From Paramacrobiotus metropolitanus (Eukaryota > Tardigrada > Eutardigrada > Parachela > Macrobiotidae), in contig NW_026570291.1 of NCBI RefSeq assembly GCF_019649055.1, forward strand, positions 1-64,000: DNA of 64,000 nt, written 5' to 3'. This document shows positions 28,366 to 41,831 of the stretch, in pieces. The position numbers were made by a program, and so were the translations under genes. The notes under the pieces were generated by a model. It was not told the origin of the DNA, made no database searches, and saw nothing but the letters and a program-made list of their open reading frames with translations. Numbering within the stretch: position 1 is the first letter of the stretch; each line of letters opens with the position of its first letter.

Positions 28366-29029
28366 GACATTTCGCCGCGGACAATTAGTCGGAAGACTTT
28401 TGGTCGCAGACATTTCACGGCAAGACAATCTCGCCGCGCGACGTTTCGTCGCAGGACATCTCGTCGGTAGGACTTTACGCCGCAAGACTTTTGGTCGTAT
28501 GGCCGTTTCGATGCAAGGAAATTTCGCCGCAAGGATATCTAGCCGAAGCGACATTTCGCCTGCCAGATAAATGATCTATTAAGCTCTATAAAAGAGTTTA
28601 AAAACCTAACAAACCTAAGAAGCCTAAGAAGCCTAAGAAACCTAAGAACAAGTTTAAAAAACCTAAGAAACCTAAGAACAAATTTAAGAAACCTGAGAAA
28701 CCAGAGAAAATCTAAGAAAGCATAATAAGACCTAAGAAAGTTTAAGAGAGACTAAGAGAACCTAAGAGAAACTGAGAACAAGCCTAAGAAAACTGAAAAG
28801 CTATTGAGAATTAAGCGCGGTAAATTTATTTTGCGGCGATTAGTCGCATCGTTCGAAAAGTCCCAAGACGAATTGTCCGCGACCAGACGCCTTGCGTCGA
28901 AATGACGCAAAGGTAAAATGTCTCAAAGCATAGTGTCCCAAATCGAAGTGTCCCAGCGTCCGAATGTCCGGCGGCCAAATTTCTTCGCGGCGAGAAGTCG
29001 CGCGTCGAGTATGATTGCGGCGAAATGTC
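28366..29029. mobile_element. Element with inverted 15-bp repeat arrays around a CCTAAGAAA array
   Basis: 28,366-28,560 is a degenerate array of about 15-bp units of the type GACATTTCGTCGCAA. 28,831-29,029 is the same kind of array in reverse orientation. Between them lies a (CCTAAGAAA)n-like tract, the reverse complement of the TTTCTTAGG array found in family B. Inverted ends made of short tandem repeats are also seen in the MULE at 59.6-62.4 kb. No transposase and no clear target duplication. Confidence 0.6.
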
Positions 29030-30198
29030 ACACTCCCAAATGTACGGGTGCGGGGGGAAAGCAGTAGTGTGTACCTAGGCGGAAGTTACTGTGTTGGTAT
29101 TCCTGTAGTGTCTGTGGTGAGAGAGTGTGTTTGTGACATCTGTTGTCTACGGAAGTAGGCAACAGAACAACACCAATCTCCAGAGTTTCTTCTCTGCTGA
29201 CTGCGGTCAGGTTGCTCGTAGTACACGCGGTTGGTTCGTGTATTAAGTCAACCGCCTCAGGTGGCTCGATTAACATTACGGGTCAATTGGACTTAGCTCA
29301 AGCTACATTTTTGCTAACTAGCGGCTGTGGCTTTGTTTGAACCGCATTAAAAAAATTGTTTAAAGATATTCCAATGAAATTATTGGATGAAATGTACACG
29401 AAAAAACTGATATTATGCGAAACAGAAACAGTAACATATAGAAATATCTGTATGCCGAAATGTCCCTATGCCGAAATAGTCGGACACGCACAGGACAAAC
29501 ACAATTGGTCATCGGTGTCTGCTAAACATCATAGCATGGCGTGAAAGTTTAGGTTCCTCACTCCTCAGTAATCCGATTGTTCCGATCTCCTCTCGACATC
29601 CATCGTTAAGTTTCAAGATTGAAAACGGCAAGACATGCGCACAATAGTTTAGGCAGAAGGTCATTTAGTTCCCAACATCACAGGCGCTTCAGATAATTAC
29701 TGGGTTACATCCCATGTTTTTGAAATTTTTATTGTGAAATAGCCCAAACCCAGTATTCGGGACCTTTCGGGTATTAATGTAGTGAATTAAATTTGTGCGT
29801 GATTGAGTCGTGCTCTGACTCATACTGACTGCCACCGAGAGCGGCCATTACCTCGGCCATTGCCTACTATTACAGTTATGAATGCTCTATTTTTTAAAAA
29901 TTTCATATTTTTAGTTTCATAACTTATATGGGAACGACAGAACATTCCTACCAACCCTTCACTTCGCTTTTGAGCAGCTCGAGTACGGATCTAACTTTTC
30001 TGATCTTTCATTGCGTGCACAAAACCTATGTTAAACCGCTCATTCAAGGCGGTAGACACCTCTTGTGGCTTGCTCTGTCGCCCGCACGCAGGTGGCTAAG
30101 CCACTTGTGCCGCGCTATTACGCTGCTTACTACGTTATTACTACTGCTTACTTCGTTTTGCGCTATTACTACTGCTTACTTCGTTTTGTAGCCAATTA
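29030..30198. other. AT-rich intergenic sequence
   Basis: Several short frames occur (for example 29,356-29,544 and 29,928-30,191), but none shows a domain or codon pattern. I see no gene here. Confidence 0.5.
30113..30189. repeat. Short tandem repeat of about 27 bp
   Basis: Units of the type CGCTATTACTACTGCTTACT followed by TCGTTTTG, about 2.7 copies. Confidence 0.75.
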
Positions 30199-31653
30199 TC
30201 TCCTCTAAAAATGTAAGTGATTGGATTTTGGCGACCTGTTTCTGGATTTTGTAACAGTGTGATGTTAGGTTGGTGAAGTGAGGAAATTGGTATCGTCGAA
30301 CGCTTTAAAATTCATTTTAAAATCATCTGTTTGTGGTCGCCGAAATTCGCTGCTTACGTTTGTGGAGGACAGTATGCTACACCAGCTGAGGCCAGTTTTG
30401 GCATGATTAGGTATTGTTTGTAACAGAAGTGTATTAAAATGTGTGTTTTTCTACTTTTTTAAATTTTAAAGTTTAAAATGCACCATTACGAATCTCACTA
30501 TCGTGAATGCGGTAAAGAAAAAATATCCTATTTAATAGCACTTTCACTTATGGCGTTACTATCATTCTACGATCACCAGTTTAACTGAAAGTGAAGAACT
30601 TTTACGTATTTATTATAAATCAGTCCCCCTTAAAATTGACTGACTGTATTTAATTTTTAATAACAGTTACAGATTTAGAAGCACATTTGAGTATTTCTAG
30701 ACTATTACCCGAAGGCGGAGCCGCAGGCGACGCCGAGCTGCAGCGCGAGCGGAGCTAGCGGAGCAGCAAGCGAGACTCCCAGTTTCGGGATATAAAAAGT
30801 ATGAATAAAACAGTTCCCAGTGTGGCAGTGTCCGAAATGGTTCAAAATTTGCTCCGGATGCGGGTACCTGTAATCTATGTGTGCGCAAAAAAGAAATAAA
30901 AATCTGAAAATATGATCTGAATACCACTTAAATTAGTGTTTACCACTTATTATGAATTGAAAACTTAAAATAAATTTTAACTTAATTTGATAGCAGAAAA
31001 GTTAGTACACCGATTACCATAATTTTACGTTGTTCGGTAAGTGACCGTCAATAACTGTTACGGAGCGATCAATTTAAAATTCAAACTCTGTGCTCTGTGC
31101 GTCTGTGGTAAAGTTATCGAAAAATAGTATTTCTTCTGCGCTTTTATCAAAGGCATTCAAAACGCATGTCCTTTGAGGCCTAACCAAAAAACGTTGCTAT
31201 ACGGGCAGCTTTGAATATAACGTGCAATTTGGCAACGAGAATACAATTTACGGAAAACAGGAATTGATGCTGTTTCCGGTAAGTGCGATTCAAACATCCG
31301 TGACAAGAAGTGGGGGAGGTGATGGTTGGACGTTTTGCAACTTTTTGTAACAAGGGATGGGGGTCCGAAGGGTTTTCATACGCTGCAGACCGACAACATA
31401 GAAAACAATGAAAAAATTTAAATCATTTTATGTATGATAGATTTGAACATTTAAAATGTAAACATGCAGTTTAAACAAAATATCATTTAATCCGAATTAA
31501 GCGTAACATTTATTGTAAAAATCAAGCACGGAAGTATAAGAATACGTTAAGAAATAACCTAAAAATGGTCTTTAAATCACGTCAGTAAGGTAAATTATTT
31601 GTACAATAAGTAGTTCATTCATTCTTCCGCGCAATTTGCGCGGGGTCTGCTAG
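30199..31653 (+). mobile_element. Non-autonomous Helitron (3' end clear, 5' end tentative)
   Basis: The 3' end shows the rolling-circle signature: the palindrome CCGCGCAATTTGCGCGG (from 31,627), a short spacer and CTAG at 31,650-31,653 followed by T. Helitrons end in a hairpin plus CTRR and insert between A and T. A matching TC start after A is at 30,199 (TCTCCTCTAAAAATG), chosen only on that rule. No Rep/helicase frame lies inside. The 3' end recurs at 37,226-37,229 as part of a segmental copy. Confidence 0.6.
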
Positions 31654-34600
31654 TTATCATAATATTATCATAATATTATACATGGCAAATGCGCCATCCT
31701 TGCTCTCGATTCAACGTGGAGCCGTACTGAACTCCGGTCCAGTGGCGGTATTGGCACTGGCTGGTCCGTAGAGACTATGGATAGCCATGATGGTCAGTGG
31801 ACCGAGATGCATCTCCGGCAATGCCGACTCCATGGCCACATGCGCTTCGTCATTCTCGTCAGCGTCGTCGTCGCCCAACTCCACAGGCAGATGCCATGCA
31901 GGATTGCTTGGCTCAGTTCTGCAAGTGCAGTACAGTCGTGCTTGTAAATTAGTAGTCTGCGATTTACGTGTAAGTTGAAAGTATGGACTCTGGAGGCGCA
32001 AGTCAATCGAACGCATTGAACTGCGGTTAATGAGAAAAATGCGCAAACGCGATCCGCCACACAGTGGCAGAAAAAACAAATTACCAACCAGTTAGAGGGT
32101 ATGTGGCGTGCGGTACAGTTACTGATTTTTGACTTCTGCTGCACTTCGATAAGCCTGTCATTCCGGAATCCCTTTGACTTCTGTACTACAAAGTATTATA
32201 TTCCGGCAGCCAGCTAGTTGAAAATGCAGCATGGGCAACCGCCCGCGTTGGCGACTGCACGATTATCATCTGCTCGCGATTTAACTGATTTTCGAATTTT
32301 TATTGGCCGGCGCAGCATCTCTACGTACAGATGCACGCTCCATTATCAACTATGCAGATGCTATGCAGATGCTATACTGCATTATACCCCTGGACCACCC
32401 GCACTAGGCGTCGGCTTTATTGATGTCAAAGGAACCTGCTCGCTGTTCAGCGCAGCGCGTGCAATGCCCAGCAGGAATTTGACACTATCGCTGCCTTTTC
32501 AAACGCTCATCATGTTATCGGGCTGGAGAGATCTGGAGAAGGCAGATTCTCGGCTTTTTTAAAGCAGCGTATTAGTATGGCAATTATTAACGGCAATGCA
32601 GCAGCAGTTTTAGGAACTTTACCGGGAAAGAATAAAACTGTTGATAGTAGTGATTCTGGTTGTCTTTTTTTAATTCTTGATTGTGCAATGCCGGTAGTAG
32701 TGATATGACTAATTATGAGTGAGAGTAATTATGAGTAATTATATTCAGATAGTTTTAAAATAAAACGAAAACTAGCAGCCGAGGCACAAACGAAAGAAAC
32801 TTTAATGGCGAAAGGTCAACATTTGAAAAACCGGGCACCAGATATTGGCCTGATCGACCTCAACTCATAAAAAAATGCAAACTGCTAACGTAATATTATA
32901 TAATGCCGGCTTGATGCCCGCTTGATGACTAGTCACCAAACTGAATGCATAAACAGGTAAATCTCAACAGACACAAACGCAAGTTGACTGCAGAGGCGAT
33001 CTATTGTCTTATACTGAAGGCGATCTATTGTCTTATATTCCTATAAAACTAACTCTTTTCAAACAAATTCCTAACTGCTAGTGAAGTACTGCTACCTCAA
33101 AATATACAGTCATAACTGCTAACTATGAAATCATAACTACTTCCTCCTTGAATACACTGCAACATCTGAATTTTAAACTAGTCTATTTGCCCAGTCGTAA
33201 TCCAATATTCATCCGTGCTCAGCTTGTTATATGAATACTATACATCTCTTGCAGGTTTTCTGCCTCTTCTCTTTGTTCGCTATGATCTCAGCTCCCACTC
33301 ATCCAATTTTCTCGCTTTAAAATGTTCTGGGAACCGCTCGGCCTGGCGGGTGATCTAAGATTAATCGTTGTTTGCTATATGCAGAAGCTCAAGCCCAGTG
33401 GTCACTTGAAAGCTTGTTACCATGGATGCCATAGGGCTAACATGGGCTAGTCTGTTACCACGGTCATTACACTCTATGCTCAATTAGCTCAAACATGAAA
33501 CAGCTTTGGATTCGCCTCTGCGTTTTCTTATACTTGTAGTACAGATACTTCGCTTGATCACTGTCGCACCTTGCGGCACAGTGCACTGAGCTGTATCAAC
33601 AGTTTGCTCAATCTATCACATACAGCAGCCCAGTTCACTAAACAGTATTACTACGACGTAATTCTACGACTTCTAGTAACAAAAAATCTTTACTCACGTA
33701 TTTACAGTACCTAGTCGTAAGCCAATATTCATCCGTGCTCAGCTTGTTATCTACATCCGTAACCACGTATACACGATTGATAATGTAACCAATGTTTTGG
33801 CGAACGGCTGAACCGATTTCGACGCGGCCAAGTGCGTTAAATTCGTCTCAACGGCGCGAATGTTCTTACGCTATTGCGCCACCGATACGCCCCAAGAGGG
33901 AAGGAGTAGCCCCAAAAAACAAATTGTTGCCATGGGCCCCATAGACATACATGGTAAACGCATTGTCTGTTTGCGGACCGTTCGGAAAAACCGAGACAGA
34001 CCGCGGCCTTCGGCATCGGCACGTTACAAGGGATTGAAAATTTAAGAAACATGTGCGAAAATTAATCGCAGTCAATCCCACCAGCGTGATCGGTATACCT
34101 CGTATTCTTTCATATACGATATTTTTTAGGTTTCTTAGGTTTCTTAGCTTTTCTTAGGTATTCTCAGGTTTCTTAGGTATTCTTAGGTGTTCTTAGGTTT
34201 CTCAGGTGTTCTTAGGTTTCTTAGGTTTCTTAGGTTTTTTAGATTTCTTTGGTTTCTTAGGCTTTCTTAGATTTTCTCTTTCTTAAATTTCGTAGTTTTC
34301 TTAGCGGCTTGGACAAATGCAATCAACCGTTGCGAAGTGTGCATTTCGTAACAAACTTGCACCGCAAAACTTTGTGTACGGATGTAGATCCCGTAAACTG
34401 GTTATATGAATACTATACATCTCTTGCAGGTTTTCTGCCTCTCCTCTTTGTTCGCTATGATCTCAGCTCCCACTCATCCGATTTTCTCGCTTTAAAATGT
34501 TTTGGGAACCGCTCGATCTGGCGGGTGATCTACGACTAATCGTTGTTTGCTACATGCACAACCTCAAGCCCAGTGGTCACTCGAAAGCTTGTTACCATGG

Positions 34601-36794
34601 AGGCCATAGGGCTAACATGGGCTAGTCTGTTACCACGGTCACATTACACTGTACTGAGTGTACTTACTCAATTAGCTCAAACATAAAACAGCTTTGGCTG
34701 CGGCTCTGCGGTTCCTGTGTTCCATGGCCTGACTGAATGACACTTCGTTGGCTACAGTTGCTATTACAGTTTCGCAAGTTTAGCAGAATATACAGAAAAA
34801 CAGCAGCCGAGCCACAAAACGACACAAACCCTTTCAACAAAGGTTAACAATCTAAGAACTGAACACTAGTAGATACTGGACTGATAGACTCCGTTTGCAA
34901 AAGTAATAACCGACAATGACAGCAAGCGTCCACAGGTTAGCTAATCACTAAGCCAAAAGACAGGAAAAGGAAAAATTCAGCTGATACAACCGCAAGTTGA
35001 CCGCAGAGCATTCCCTGTCATTCGTTAAATCCGATAAACTGAACAAAATCTGCTTTCTTATACAAAAACCAACTGTTTTCAAACAAAAAAAATAACTGTT
35101 ACTGCTTGCTCGAATACGCTGCAACGTATGAATTTCAAACTACTTTATTTGCCCAGTCGTAAGCCAATATTCATCCGTGCTCAGCTTGTTAACTACATCC
35201 GTAACAACCGTGACAGAGTAAGGTTAAAAAACCTATGTTTGGGAGAACGGGTAGGCCGATTTCAACGCGGTCAAGTGCGCCAGAACCGCTGCAACGACGC
35301 GGTGGATGTTACGCTATTACCGAGGCGATGCGCCCCTAGGGGCAAAAAGGGGACCGGAAAGGAAAGTTGTTACCATGAGCCTCCATCGACATACATGGAC
35401 AAGTTGTTCCCATGTGCGTAAATGACACGACACGCCTCGACCAGCGGCCTCGATGCGAACAAAAACAAAATTTATTAATCACCAAAAGCCGACGCCGATA
35501 AATTGGTTACGGATGTAGTCCTCCGTAAACTGGTTATCTACATCCGTAACCACGTATACACGATTGATAATGTAGCCAATGTTTGGGCGAACGGCTGAAC
35601 CGATTTCGACGCGGCCAAGTGCGTTAAATTCGTCTTAACGGCGCGAATGTTCTTACGCTATTGCGCCATCGATACGCCCCAAAAGGAAGGAGTAGCAACA
35701 AAAACAAATTGTTGCCATGGGCCCCATAGACATACATGGTAAATGCATTGTCTGTTCGCGGACCGTTCGGAAAAACGAGACAGACCGCGGCCTTCGGCAT
35801 CGGCACGTTACAAAGTATCGAAAATTTAAGAAACATGTGCAAAGTTGATCGCAGTCAATCCCACCAGCGTGATCGGTATACCTTGTATTCTTTCCTATGT
35901 GATATTTCTTAGATATCTTAGGTTTCTTAGGTTTTCTTAGGTTTCTTAGATTTTCTTAGGTATTCTCAGGTTTCTTAGGTATTCTGAGGTTTCTCAGGTT
36001 TCTTAGGTTTCTTAGGTTTCTTGGGTTTCTTATGTAGTTTTCACAAGTAGGATAAGCCCAGTGGTCACTCAATGGCTTGTTGCCATGGATGCCATAGGGC
36101 TGACATACGCTTGTCTGTCACCACGGAAAATTAGGGTTTAACAAGAAACAGCTCTGTCCGCCTCTGCGTTTTTGTGGACCAAATACCGAGTGAACGAATG
36201 ATTCAGTTAGTTTTAGAATAAATGCAAAATAGCAGCCGAGGCACAAACGAAAAAAATTTAATGGCGAAAGGTCAACATTTGAAGAACCGGGCATCAGATA
36301 TCGGCCTGATCGACCTCAACTCATAAGAAAAAGTGCAGACTGCTAACGTACTCGTAATAATTATGTAATGCCAGTAAGCGTCCGCCTGTTGACTAGTCAC
36401 CGAACTAAATGCAGGAACACGAAAAATTTGAGCTGATACAAACGCAAGTTGACCACAGATCATTCCCCGTCACCAGTTAAATCTAATAATGCGATCTGTT
36501 GTCTTATACTCGTACTAAAATTAACTCGTTTCAAACAAATTCATAACTGCTATTGAATGACTACTGCTTCCTCGAGGCACGAATACAGCCATAACTGCTA
36601 ACTATGAAATCATAACTACTGTCTTCTCGAACACACTGCAACTTTTGAAATTTAAACTAGTCTATTTGCCCAGTCGTAAGCCAATATTCATCCGTGCTCA
36701 TCTTGTTAACTACATCCGTAACAACCGTGACAGAGTAAGGTTAAAAAACCTATGTTTGGGAGAACGGGTAGGCCGATTTCAACGCGGTCAAGTG
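31433..36794. repeat. Segmental duplication, copy 1
   Basis: Runs from TATGATAG at 31,433 through the Helitron end, a 1.5-kb spacer and four array units. It matches 37,013-41,831 throughout, except for one extra A unit (33,230-33,749) and many 1-5 nt indels. After 36,794 two partial B pieces of about 115 bp lead to the start of copy 2. Confidence 0.9.
31654..33229. other. Spacer between Helitron end and array (also 37,230-38,784)
   Basis: Unclassified 1.55-kb sequence present twice. A frame readable in the second copy (37,982-38,251) has a regular-looking helical stretch (KQRISMAIINGNAAAV). The first copy has indels in the same place. I cannot assign it and treat it as a possible gene remnant. 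The rest shows nothing. Confidence 0.45.
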
Positions 36795-37012
36795 TTAAAT
36801 TCGTCTCAACGGCGCGAATGTTCTTACGCTATTGCCACCGATACGCCCCAAGAGGGAAGGAGTAAAAAAACAAATTGCCCAAAAAAACAAATTGTTGCCA
36901 TGGCCCGCGGTCAAGTGTTAAACCGTCTCAACGGCGCGAATGTTCTTACGCTTACGCCACCGATACGCCCCAAGAGGGAAGGAGTAGCCCAAAAAACAAA
37001 TTGTTGCCATGG

Positions 37013-40000
37013 TATGATAGATTTGAACATTTAAAATGTAAACATGCAGTTTAAACAAAATATCATTTAATCCGAATTAAGCGTAACATTTATTGTAAAA
37101 TCAAGCACGGAAGTATAAGAATACGTTAAGAAATAACCTAAAATGGTCTTTAAATCACGTCAATGGGTAAATTATTTGTACAATAAGTAGTTCATTCATT
37201 CTTCCGCGCAATTTGCGCGGGTCTGCTAGTTATCATAATATTATCATAATATTATACATGGCAAATGCGCCATCCTTGCTCTCGATTCAACGTGGAGCCG
37301 TACTGAACTCCGGTCCAGTGGCGGTATTGGCACTGGCTGGTCCGTAGAGACTATGGATAGCCATGATGGTCAGTGGACCGAGATGCATCTCCGGCAATGC
37401 CGACTTATGGCCACATGCGCTTCGTCATTCTCGTCAGCGTCGTCGTCGCCCAACTCCACAGGCAGATGCCATGCAGGATTGCTTGGCTCAGTTCTGCAAG
37501 TGCAGTACAGTCGTGCTTGTAAATTAGTAGTCTGCGATTTACGTGTAAGTTGAAAGTATGGACTCTGGAGGCGCAAGTCAATCGAACGCATTGAACTGCG
37601 GTTAATGAGAAAAATGCGCAACGCGATCCGCCACAGTGCAGAAAAACAAATTACCAACCAGTTAGAGGGTATGTGGCGTGCGGCAGTTACTGATTTTTGA
37701 CTTCTGCTGCACTTCGATAAGCCTGTCATTCCGGAATCCCGACTTCTGTACTACAGTATTATATTCCGGCAGCCAGCTAGTTGAAAATGCAGCATGGGCA
37801 ACCGCCCGCGTTGGCGACTGCACGATTATCATCTGCTCGCGATTTAACTGATTTTCGAATTTTTATTGGCCGGCGCAGCATCTCTACGTACAGATGCACG
37901 CTCCATTATCAACTATGCAGATGCTATGCAGATGCTATACTGCATTATACCCTGGACCACCCGCACTAGGCGTCGGCTTTATTGATGTCAGCGAACCTGC
38001 TCGCTGTTCATAGCGCGTGCAATACCCAGCAGGAATTTGACACTATCGCTGCCTTTTCAAACGCTCATCATGTTATCGGGCTGAGAGATCTGGAGAAGGC
38101 AGATTCTCGGCTTTTAAAGCAGCGTATTAGTATGGCAATTATTAACGGCAATGCAGCAGCAGTTTTAGGAACTTTACCGGGAAAGAATAAAACTGTTGAT
38201 AGTAGTGATTCTGGTTGTCTTTTAATTAATTTGATTGTGCAATGCCGGTAGTAGTGATATGACTAATTATGAGTGAGAGTAATTATGAGTAATTATATTC
38301 AGATAGTTTTAAAATAAAACGAAAACTAGCAGCCGAGGCACAAACGAAAGAAACTTTAATGGCGAAAGGTCAACATTTGAAAAACCGGGCACCAGATATT
38401 GGCCTGATCGACCTCAACTCATAAAGAAAAAAATGCAAACTAACGTAATATTATATAATGCCGGCTTGATGCCCGCTTGATGACTAGTCACCAAACTGAA
38501 TGCATAAACAGGTAAATCTCAACAGACACAAACGCAAGTTGACTGCAGAGGCGATCTATTGTCTTATACTGAAGGCGATCTATTGTCTTATATTCCTATA
38601 AAACTAACTCTTTTCAAACAAATTCCTAACTGCTAGTGAAGTACTGCTACCTCAAAATATACAGTCATAACTGCTAACTATGAAATCATAACTACTTCCT
38701 CCTTGAATACACTGCAACATCTGAATTTTAAACTAGTCTATTTGCCCAGTCGTAATCCAATATTCATCCGTGCTCAGCTTGTTATCTACATCCGTAACCA
38801 CGTATACACGATTGATAATGTAACCAATGTTTTGGCGAACGGCTGAACCGATTTCGACGCGGCCAAGTGCGTTAAATTCGTCTCAACGGCGCGAATGTTC
38901 TTACGCTATTGCGCCACCGATACGCCCCAAGAGGGAAGGAGTAGCCCCAAAAAACAAATTGTTGCCATGGGCCCCCATAGACATACATGGTAAACGCATT
39001 GTCTGTTTGCGGACCGTTCGGAAAAACCGAGACAGACCGCGGCCTTCGGCATCGGCACGTTACAAGGGATTGAAAATTTAAGAAACATGTGCGAAAATTA
39101 ATCGCAGTCAATCCCACCAGCGTGATCGGTATACCTCGTATTCTTTCATATACGATATTTTTTAGGTTTCTTAGGTTTCTTAGCTTTTCTTAGGTATTCT
39201 CAGGTTTCTTAGGTATTCTTAGGTGTTCTTAGGTTTCTCAGGTGTTCTTAGGTTTCTTAGGTTTCTTAGGTTTTTTAGATTTCTTTGGTTTCTTAGGCTT
39301 TCTTAGATTTTCTCTTTCTTAAATTTCGTAGTTTTCTTAGCGGCTTGGACAAATGCAATCAACCGTTGCGAAGTGTGCATTTCGTAACAAACTTGCACCG
39401 CAAAACTTTGTGTACGGATGTAGATCCCGTAAACTGGTTATATGAATACTATACATCTCTTGCAGGTTTTCTGCCTCTCCTCTTTGTTCGCTATGATCTC
39501 AGCTCCCACTCATCCGATTTTCTCGCTTTAAAATGTTTTGGGAACCGCTCGATCTGGCGGGTGATCTACGACTAATCGTTGTTTGCTACATGCACAACCT
39601 CAAGCCCAGTGGTCACTGAAAGCTTGTTACCATGGAGGCCATAGGGCTAACATGGGCTAGTCTGTTACCACGGTCACATTACACTGTACTGAGTGTACTT
39701 ACTCAATTAGCTCAAACATAAAACAGCTTTGGCTGCGGCTCTGCGGTTCCTGTGTTCCATGGCCTGACTGAATGACACTTCGTTGGCTACAGTTGCTATT
39801 ACAGTTTCGCAAGTTTAGCAGAATATACAGAAAAACAGCAGCCGAGCCACAAAACGACACAAACCCTTTCAACAAAGGTTAACAATCTAAGAACTGAACA
39901 CTAGTAGATACTGGACTGATAGACTCCGTTTGCAAAAGTAATAACCGACAATGACAGCAAGCGTCCACAGGTTAGCTAATCACTAAGCCAAAAGACAGGA

Positions 40001-41831
40001 AAAGGAAAATTCAGCTGATACAACCGCAAGTTGACCGCAGAGCATTCCTGTCATTCGTTAAATCCGATAAACTGAACAAAATCTGCTTTCTTATACAAAA
40101 CCAACTGTTTTCAAACAAAAAAATAACTGTTACTGCTTGCTCGAATACGCTGCAACGTATGAATTTCAAACTACTTTATTTGCCCAGTCGTAAGCCAATA
40201 TTCATCCGTGCTCAGCTTGTTAACTACATCCGTAACAACCGTGACAGAGTAAGGTTAAAAAACCTATGTTTGGGAGAACGGGTAGGCCGATTTCAACGCG
40301 GTCAAGTGCGCCAGAACCGCTGCAACGACGCGGTGGATGTTGCTATTACCGAGGGCGATGCGCCCCTAGGGGCAAAAGGGGACCGGAAAGGAAAGTTGTT
40401 ACCATGGGCCTCCATCGACATACATGGACAAGTTGTTCCCATGTGCGTAAATGACACGACACGCCTCGACCAGCGGCCTCGATGCGAACAAAAACAAAAT
40501 TTATTAATCACCAAAAGCCGACGCCGATAAATTGGTTACGGATGTAGTCCTCCGTAAACTGGTTATCTACATCCGTAACCACGTATACACGATTGATAAT
40601 GTAGCCAATGTTTGGGCGAACGGCTGAACCGATTTCGACGCGGCCAAGTGCGTTAAATTCGTCTTAACGGCGCGAATGTTCTTACGCTATTGCGCCATCG
40701 ATACGCCCCAAAAGGGAAGGAGTAGCAACAAAAAACAAATTGTTGCCATGGGCCCCCATAGACATACATGGTAAATGCATTGTCTGTTCGCGGACCGTTC
40801 GGAAAAACCGAGACAGACCGCGGCCTTCGGCATCGGCACGTTACAAAGTATCGAAAATTTAAGAAACATGTGCAAAAGTTGATCGCAGTCAATCCCACCA
40901 GCGTGATCGGTATACCTTGTATTCTTTCCTATACGATATTTCTTAGATATCTTAGGTTTCTTAGGTTTTCTTAGGTTTCTTAGATTTTCTTAGGTATTCT
41001 CAGGTTTCTTAGGTATTCTGAGGTTTCTCAGGTTTCTTAGGTTTCTTAGGTTTCTTGGGTTTCTTATGTAGTTTTCACAAGTAGGATAAGCCCAGTGGTC
41101 ACTCAATGGCTTGTTGCCATGGATGCCATAGGGCTGACATACGCTTGTCTGTCACCACGGGAAAATTAGGGTTTAACAAGAAACAGCTCTGGCTTCGCCT
41201 CTGCGTTTTTTGTGGACCAAATACCGAGTGAACGAATGATTCAGTTAGTTTTAGAATAAATGCAAAATAGCAGCCGAGGCACAAACGAAAAAAATTTAAT
41301 GGCGAAAGGTCAACATTTGAAGAACTGGCATCAGATATCGGCCTGATCGACCTCAACTCATAAGAAAAAGTGCAGACTGCTAACGTACTCGTAATAATTA
41401 TGTAATGCCAGTAAGCGTCCGCCTGTTGACTAGTCACCGAACTAAATGCAGGAACACGAAAAATTTGAGCTGATACAAACGCAAGTTGACCACAGATCAT
41501 TCCCCGTCACCAGTTAAATCTAATAATGCGATCTGTTGTCTTATACTCGTACTAAAATTAACTCGTTTCAAACAAATTCATAACTGCTATTGAATGACTA
41601 CTGCTTCCTCGAGGCTCGAATACAGCCATAACTGCTAACTATGAAATCATAACTACTGTCTTCTCGAACACACTGCAACTTTTGAAATTTAAACTAGTCT
41701 ATTTGCCCAGTCGTAAGCCAATATTCATCCGTGCTCATCTTGTTAACTACATCCGTAACAACCGTGACAGAGTAAGGTTAAAAAACCTATGTTTGGGAGA
41801 ACGGGTAGGCCGATTTCAACGCGGTCAAGTG
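37013..41831. repeat. Segmental duplication, copy 2
   Basis: Tandem copy of the previous segment, beginning with the truncated Helitron (CTAG at 37,226-37,229). It lacks the A unit found at 33,230 in copy 1. Differences seen are mostly small indels at homopolymers and short direct repeats, in both directions. Confidence 0.9.

Noticed and set aside
34309-34539. A 76-codon plus-strand frame repeated in A units
   Set aside because: It crosses a B/A joint and exists only where these two units meet in that order, so it is not a gene.
38872-39117. An 81-codon minus-strand frame repeated in many B units
   Set aside because: It is open in several units, but the opposite strand is open as well, and small indels break it in others (for example 33,866 and 47,125). 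It follows from high sequence identity of units and shows no domain.
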